A DNA stretch of 64,000 nucleotides from Pseudomonas batumici (GTDB lineage Bacteria > Pseudomonadota > Gammaproteobacteria > Pseudomonadales > Pseudomonadaceae): NCBI RefSeq assembly GCF_000820515.1, contig NZ_JXDG01000037.1:124001-188000 (forward strand), given 5' to 3'. The notes below the pieces were generated by a model. The model saw only the letters and a list, made by a program, of their open reading frames with translations. It was not told where the DNA came from and made no database searches. This document shows, piece after piece, positions 59,348 to 64,000 of the stretch. Position 1 is the first letter of the stretch. Every line of letters starts with the position of its first letter. The position numbers were made by a program, and so were the translations under genes.

Positions 59348-60374
59348 TGTCCTCCTGGTTCAGGCGCAGGTCGATCCGGAAATCCCCCGTGCGTGCTTCA
59401 CGGTTCAACCAGGTGCCTCGGCCCAGCGCCGTTTGCTGCTCACGGCCAATCTTCAGTATCCCGCTGCGGGTGACGTGTACGGACACACTGCATTGCAGCT
59501 GCGCGCCGAAATAGAACGCCACCAGCGCCGCCAACTGCTGGTGGGCGTCGCGTCCCGGCATGAAGCGCTCGGCAGTTTCAGGCTCCAGCGGGCCGAGCCG
59601 GATATGAATGCCGGCATGTTCATCCCAGACCCGTGTACCGCACAACGCGTTGCGTCCCAGGCTGAGGTTACGCCCCTTGCGTCCCAGCACGCTCTGGTCG
59701 CTGCTGGCGATCTGGCGCCAGGCACCCTGGTAACCCCGCAGCTCCACGGCCAGATCGAAGTAGTGCTTGAGCAGGTTCTGAAACCCGGCCAGGGATCGCC
59801 GTCCGTTGGCCAGCAGTCCGGCCCGGGCGATCAGGGCTCTCTCCGGCAGCATCGTGGTCTGCTCCACGGTGCTCGACGACAACCCGCACAGGGCCCGCAA
59901 CTGCTGATACACCGGGCTGAGTAGCGGATCCCGATAAGGCAAGGCGATGCGCTGGCGCTGCTGTACCCGATACAGCAGGCTCAACAGGCGGTGCTGGAAC
60001 AGATCGAGAAACGCCACCGTGCCGTAATCGCGGTTGCGTGCCCGTTGCTGCAACCATTCCTGATAGGCATAGGGCAACGGACCGTCCGGGCCACCGAGAC
60101 CGAACACCTGGGTGTGCAAGGTCAACCTGGAACGGGTCCTTTGCGCATTGTCGACCCGCCGCAGGCTGCTGATCTCGCTCGGGGCGAACTCCGGCAACAG
60201 CGGCCCGCGCAGGCGCACCACCTCTCGCTGGGGGTCGCTGCCGGTCCCCAGCGATACGGCGTTGGCCTGCTCGCGTTCCAGCACCATCAGCGCTTGCAGC
60301 AGTTCGAAATGCTGGGGAGCCTGACGCAGGAATGCGCCTAGAGAGCCAGGATCGGGTTGCTGCTCGGGCTCCAT
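59340..60374 (-). CDS. tssG: T6SS baseplate protein TssG
   Basis: A 344-residue baseplate wedge protein. The sequence LRGPLLPEFAPSEISSLRRV, GLGGPDGPLPYAYQEWLQQR and DLFQHRLLSLLYR match the TssG (VCA0111/VasB) family. It overlaps tssF by 37 bp and clpV by 8 bp, the usual order TssE-F-G. ATG 60374 was kept, because no other ATG follows near enough. Confidence 0.93.
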   Translation of the reverse strand: MEPEQQPDPGSLGAFLRQAPQHFELLQALMVLEREQANAVSLGTGSDPQREVVRLRGPLLPEFAPSEISSLRRVDNAQRTRSRLTLHTQVFGLGGPDGPLPYAYQEWLQQRARNRDYGTVAFLDLFQHRLLSLLYRVQQRQRIALPYRDPLLSPVYQQLRALCGLSSSTVEQTTMLPERALIARAGLLANGRRSLAGFQNLLKHYFDLAVELRGYQGAWRQIASSDQSVLGRKGRNLSLGRNALCGTRVWDEHAGIHIRLGPLEPETAERFMPGRDAHQQLAALVAFYFGAQLQCSVSVHVTRSGILKIGREQQTALGRGTWLNREARTGDFRIDLRLNQEDSA

Positions 60375-62137
60375 AGCTTGATCTCCTTATCGCCCTCTAC
60401 CAGCAGGGTGCGAACAAAACAGTTGGCGTTGGCATACAGCGCGAAAAAGTGCGCCAGCACTCCGGAGAACAGCACCCGGCTGCTGCCGGAAAATCTTGTC
60501 GGGTCCAGTTCCAGGCGCACTTCCAGACCGTTGCGCCAGCCGCGCCAGGCATCCTTGCCGACACGGCCGACGACCCGTTCGGTACGCAGCGTGAGAATGC
60601 CGTTGATCTGCAAGCGGGCCGCGGGCTCGTCGCGCAGATTATGCACGGTGAGCATTTCCTTGAGCGCCTCCAGCGCGTGCGGCCCTTCCGTCAGCGACAG
60701 GTGATTGAGGTTCAGTTGCGAGATCAGCCGCCAGCGTGAGGCCCCTTCCAGGTCGGGCAGCGATTGTGGCGTGGGGCTCCTCAGCAGGGTAATGGTGGCC
60801 ACCGGACCGCTGCGCTCGAACTTCAAGGCAGTGCCGGTCAACAGGTTTTGCGCCATGTGCCGGTTGGTGCACCAGACCTGCGCGGTAAAGGTCGCGTCCG
60901 GTGCCGCGCTGCGCGGCTGGAACTGGCTGTCCACCAGGCTCAGCATCAGGTCGGTGCCAGGCCGCGAGGGGGTGCTCGCGCTGACCCGCCTGGCATGCCA
61001 GAACAGCCCGTCCTGGCCGTCCTCGTGCTGGTAGCCATAGTACGACGGCACGCGCTGGAAACCGGCGGAGGTCGTGGCCACCAGCTTGCGGATGCTGTGG
61101 ATTTCGACACTGTTGTCGCGGTGCGAATCGGCCACCAGGCGATATTCGCTTTGCGTGCCGTCCGGGCGCAGGGTTTCGGCGGTACGGGGAAACAGGTTGA
61201 TCACCGGCGTGCAACCCAGGGCGATGTCCTCGCGTTGCAGGCTGATACGGCTTTCCGGCGTACGGTCGAAGGCGATGTAGACCTCGAGCAGATCCGTGGC
61301 CTGCGGCGGGATTTTCAGCGCAAGATCGAAAAAGGCGAACTTCTCCGGGAAGGCAAAATACTCCACCAACAGGCGCAGCCCGGGGTGCACGCCGTCTTCC
61401 TCCGGCAACAGCCGCTCGGCATCGTCATAGCCGACCGGCAAAGGCCGGGCACCGAGTGCTTGTCCGGGGCTACCAGGAATACCGCAGACAACATCCAGGC
61501 TATGGGCCGCCAACAGATCATAGAGCCGGGCGCGATTGACCGCCGGCCCCGCCAGGTGAATACGCAAGGTCTGGATCGGCAATTCGGACCAGGGCTTTTC
61601 ACCGTTGCATTTCAAGGTCAGCCGCAACGCTGCCTCGGCATTGGCGATCCTGGTCACCGTCTGCGCGGCGCTGCCTTCGAGCAGGCTGACCTCCTGCACT
61701 TCCACCGGCCACAGGGTGACCTCGGCGCAGGTACGGAAATACAGGCTGTCGAGCTGTTCCTTCTCCGGGGCCTTGAACACTTGCGTATCACGCGGCAGCC
61801 GGTAGCCGGCGGCGAGACTGCCCTTGGTCGGGTCCGGCCCGAACTGCACGATGGCGCAGGAAGGCATCGGTCGCAACGCCATCGGGTACAACTGTTCCAG
61901 CAGGGCGTCGCTGAATTCGGAGTAGCCGTCGTCGAGCCGCCGTTGCAGGCGCGCGGCGAGCAAGGCGAAACTTTCGATCAGGCGTTCGACATGGGGGTCC
62001 TGGGAGCCATTGGAAGATAGCTTCAGGCTGTTGGCCAAGGTGGGATGGTTGTCGGCAAAGTCGCTGCCGGCGCGGTACAGCCAGGTCAGCTCGCGCTGGT
62101 AGTAATCCAGCAGTCGGGCATCAATCGAATCACTCAT
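60338..62137 (-). CDS. tssF: T6SS baseplate protein TssF
   Basis: A 599-residue baseplate wedge protein. The start MSDSIDARLLDYYQRELTWLY, then HVERLIESFALLAARLQRRL and EQLYPMALRPMPS, and the later LRDEPAARLQINGI are typical of TssF (VasA). ATG 62137 overlaps the TssE stop by 8 bp (ATGAGTGA), so the two are coupled. The open frame extends upstream inside tssE, but only this start gives the conserved N terminus. Confidence 0.93.
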   Translation of the reverse strand: MSDSIDARLLDYYQRELTWLYRAGSDFADNHPTLANSLKLSSNGSQDPHVERLIESFALLAARLQRRLDDGYSEFSDALLEQLYPMALRPMPSCAIVQFGPDPTKGSLAAGYRLPRDTQVFKAPEKEQLDSLYFRTCAEVTLWPVEVQEVSLLEGSAAQTVTRIANAEAALRLTLKCNGEKPWSELPIQTLRIHLAGPAVNRARLYDLLAAHSLDVVCGIPGSPGQALGARPLPVGYDDAERLLPEEDGVHPGLRLLVEYFAFPEKFAFFDLALKIPPQATDLLEVYIAFDRTPESRISLQREDIALGCTPVINLFPRTAETLRPDGTQSEYRLVADSHRDNSVEIHSIRKLVATTSAGFQRVPSYYGYQHEDGQDGLFWHARRVSASTPSRPGTDLMLSLVDSQFQPRSAAPDATFTAQVWCTNRHMAQNLLTGTALKFERSGPVATITLLRSPTPQSLPDLEGASRWRLISQLNLNHLSLTEGPHALEALKEMLTVHNLRDEPAARLQINGILTLRTERVVGRVGKDAWRGWRNGLEVRLELDPTRFSGSSRVLFSGVLAHFFALYANANCFVRTLLVEGDKEIKLWSPSSNPILAL

Positions 62138-62549
62138 GCCTGACCTCGAAACCACCCTCACCCAGGTCCAGGACGAACGACATGTTCGGGGCGCAATCCT
62201 GGCCCCGGACATACCCGTTCACCCGTACCGTCATGCGTGTACGTTGTCCCGGCAGCGCCTGTACGTCGACATCCTCCAGCGCCAGGCGCGGCTCGAAGCG
62301 GGTGATGGCCCCGCGGATATCGCGGATCAATACCCGGTGATCCTCTTCGCGGTCGGCATACAGGATGCTCCAGTCGCTCATCCCGTAGTCGATGATGCTC
62401 GCGTCGAACCCGTGAGCCCGTTCGGTGCGTCGGGTATTGAGCAGGCGCTCCAGCTCCAGGCGAATGGACTCGACGATCCGCAGCGGATCACCGGCATCGA
62501 AGTGAGCCTCCGTGTCCCCCGCGAGGAGGTCGAACAACGCAACACGCAT
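62130..62549 (-). CDS. tssE: T6SS baseplate protein TssE (gp25-like)
   Basis: A 139-residue gp25-like baseplate protein with ESIRLELERLLNTRRTERAH, SIIDYGMSDWSILYADREED and IRGAITRFEPRLALEDVDV, including the ExR-type motif region RFEPRL. It precedes tssF with an 8-bp overlap and lies 30 bp after hcp. Confidence 0.92.
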   Translation of the reverse strand: MRVALFDLLAGDTEAHFDAGDPLRIVESIRLELERLLNTRRTERAHGFDASIIDYGMSDWSILYADREEDHRVLIRDIRGAITRFEPRLALEDVDVQALPGQRTRMTVRVNGYVRGQDCAPNMSFVLDLGEGGFEVRHE

Positions 62550-62579
62550 GACAATCTCCAGCCGGATGAAAACAGGCGA

Positions 62580-63080
62580 TCAACCCTTGATGAGTTTGTT
62601 CGCCGCCAGGTCCCAGGTGGAGGCCGCGGTGCCTTCCTTGGTGCCATCGTCTTTCTGCGCGGTCAATTCCCATTTGATCTTGGTGAAGTTCAGCGACAGG
62701 GTTTCCACCGGCTTGCCGCCGGTGCCGCCGCTGACACTGACGTTGGAGACCACCGCGTTGGTCAAGGTGTAGACAATGAACGGCATCAACTGGCCGCTGC
62801 TCTCGGCGGCGTTGCGGCCGACAGTGACCTTGACCTCGGCAATCGGCTTGCCGGCGCAGCAGTACTCATTGATGCTCGGGGTGGCGGAGTCGATGAATTT
62901 GGTCAGGGTGAACTCACCGATATGCGGCTTGCCGGAGGTGCGCTCCGAGTTGCTGACGTCGTTGGTGACTTGCATGGCCACGTTGTGGCTGTAGGACATG
63001 ACTTCGATCTTGTCGGCGTAGCCTTCCAGCAGGGAGTCGCCTTTGATCGTAGAGCCCAGGTCAAGAATAATCGCATCCAT
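62580..63080 (-). CDS. hcp: T6SS tube protein Hcp (TssD)
   Basis: A 166-residue hexameric tube protein with the IEVMSYSHNVAMQVTNDVSN, EFTLTKFIDSATPSINEYCC and WELTAQKDDGTKEGT segments of the Hcp1 family. It is placed between tssC and tssE, so it is the structural Hcp of this system and not an orphan. Secreted through the machine it builds. Confidence 0.93.
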   Translation of the reverse strand: MDAIILDLGSTIKGDSLLEGYADKIEVMSYSHNVAMQVTNDVSNSERTSGKPHIGEFTLTKFIDSATPSINEYCCAGKPIAEVKVTVGRNAAESSGQLMPFIVYTLTNAVVSNVSVSGGTGGKPVETLSLNFTKIKWELTAQKDDGTKEGTAASTWDLAANKLIKG

Positions 63081-63148
63081 CGGGTGTCATTCCTTGCACG
63101 GCTGAAAAGGGAAGGCCCGCCGGGCCACGGCGGGCGGCATGGGCTGGA

Positions 63149-64000
63149 TCAGGCGGCGGCCGGCGCCGGCAACGCGGCGACCAGGCGGATCGAAGCGGTC
63201 AGCTCTTCCAGCTGGAAGTGCGGCCGCAAGAACACCGTGGCGCTGTAGCTGCCGGGACGTCCGGGCACGTCGCTGACATCGACCCGGGCTTCACGCAGCG
63301 GGTACTGCGCCTTGATTTCCTGGGGCGCGTTGTCGTTGATCAGCACGTAGTCGGCGATCCAGTTGTTGAGGTAGGTCTGCACGTTGTCGCGGGTGGCGAA
63401 GCTGCCGACCTTGTCGCGCAAGATCACCTTCAGGTAATGGGCAAAACGCGAGGCGGCCAGGATGTACGGCAGCAGGCCGGAGATCCGTGCGTTCGCGTTG
63501 GCCTCGAAGGTGTTGTAGGTCTGCGGCTTGTTGGTGGTCTGGCCACCGAAAAAGACCGCGACATTGCTGTTCTTGCGATGGCACAAGGCAATGAAGCCCA
63601 GCGAGTCGAGTTCCTTTTCCCGGCGATCGGTGATCGCCACTTCGGTCGGGCACTTGATCGCCAGGTCACCGGCCAGGGTATTGAACTGGTACACCGGCAG
63701 GCCGCTGACCGTACCGCCGCCTTCCGGCCCGCGAATCGCCGCACACCAACGGTATTGCGCAAACGCGTCGGTGATGCGCTGGGTCAGCAGCCAGGCGGCA
63801 TTGCCCCAGAGGAATTTCTGCGAATCGGGATCGATGACTTTCTTGGCGTCGGTAGCGTCGGCCGCAGCCGTCGCCGTTGCAGGCGTCGCGGGGGTGGTGC
63901 TGACGTCCTCGACAAAGGTCGACATGCCCGGCACCGGGTTATTCACCGGATCGTACGGCAGGCGCGACAGGTAATGCGGCAGGACCATCGAGACATACCG
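63149..64000 (-). CDS. tssC: T6SS sheath large subunit TssC (5' end outside window)
   Basis: The C-terminal 283 residues of TssC (VipB) are present, and the frame is open to the end of the window. Typical segments are PHYLSRLPYDPVNNPVPGM, FLWGNAAWLLTQRITDAF, GFIALCHRKNSNVAVFFGG, PYILAASRFAHYLKVILRDK and FLRPHFQLEELTASIRLVA. It follows the expected TssB-C order; tssB, tssA and the membrane-complex genes must lie beyond the window. Confidence 0.95.
   Translation of the reverse strand, partial: RYVSMVLPHYLSRLPYDPVNNPVPGMSTFVEDVSTTPATPATATAAADATDAKKVIDPDSQKFLWGNAAWLLTQRITDAFAQYRWCAAIRGPEGGGTVSGLPVYQFNTLAGDLAIKCPTEVAITDRREKELDSLGFIALCHRKNSNVAVFFGGQTTNKPQTYNTFEANANARISGLLPYILAASRFAHYLKVILRDKVGSFATRDNVQTYLNNWIADYVLINDNAPQEIKAQYPLREARVDVSDVPGRPGSYSATVFLRPHFQLEELTASIRLVAALPAPAAA

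Noticed and set aside
1..64000. CRISPR arrays, rRNA or complete tRNA genes
   Set aside because: No regularly spaced direct repeats and no cloverleaf-like sequence was seen.

Overview
The window is high-GC gamma-proteobacterial chromosome, almost certainly a fluorescent-group Pseudomonas. The reasons are the catBCA-benR-benABCD order, a Pseudomonas-style REP-like inverted repeat, a cat/ben regulatory layout of the XylS/BenR kind, and a type VI secretion cluster with Pseudomonas-like gene products. A dif site (XerCD chromosome-dimer resolution site) lies at 24813-24840, so the window spans the replication terminus. Gene orientation agrees: the left third is almost all plus strand and the right end is minus strand, both reading towards dif.

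Layout. 1-7138: benzoate/catechol degradation. benABCD turns benzoate into catechol, and catA, catB and catC carry catechol to beta-ketoadipate enol-lactone. BenR is encoded between the two gene sets, with a tandem BenR-type operator just before benA. 7205-9310: a small envelope module (DUF2946 protein, beta-barrel-like protein with a CxxCxC start, TlpA-like thioredoxin). 9311-17586: a Fur-box-headed iron module with an OprB-type porin, a secreted beta-propeller, a Tat-exported Dyp peroxidase and a ferric FbpABC-type ABC transporter, followed by a phosphoribosyltransferase. 18402-24578: assorted single genes (epoxide-hydrolase-like protein, solute-binding protein, lipoprotein, LysR regulator/azoreductase pair, and a hemerythrin preceded by two ANR/DNR-like boxes).

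24813-33901: dif followed by an accessory island with less uniform composition. It carries small membrane proteins and a Gabija-like defence operon (OLD-type ATPase/TOPRIM nuclease plus UvrD-like helicase). The operon is followed by a GIY-YIG nuclease gene interrupted by an amber codon and by a membrane protein gene. The island also has a frameshifted XRE-regulator remnant and a PIN-like protein, and it ends at an SDR gene lacking its N-terminal half.

34460-45248: a CoA-thioester/aromatic-type catabolic region with an MBL-fold hydrolase, AraC and two TetR regulators, acyl-CoA ligase, two enoyl-CoA hydratase paralogues, two MDR oxidoreductases, an SDR, an HCCA-isomerase-like protein and a thioesterase. 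Two different palindromic operators are shared among its promoters. 45420-47839: a two-gene module whose second product has six Ig-like repeats. 48258-51062: a bifunctional ATP sulfurylase/APS kinase and a sulfotransferase, which form a possible dedicated sulfation pathway. 51207-53708: a RidA-family protein and RlhA (U32 family). 53799-64000: PAAR-like DUF4280 protein and the distal part of a T6SS operon (tssC, hcp, tssE, tssF, tssG, clpV, vgrG, MORN-repeat protein).

The best candidates for undescribed biology are the Gabija-like operon with its GIY-YIG and membrane companions beside dif, the PAPS-synthesis/sulfotransferase pair, the Ig-repeat two-gene module and the Fur-controlled porin/propeller/peroxidase/ABC iron module. 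All functional statements rest on motif recognition by eye; no database search was run.
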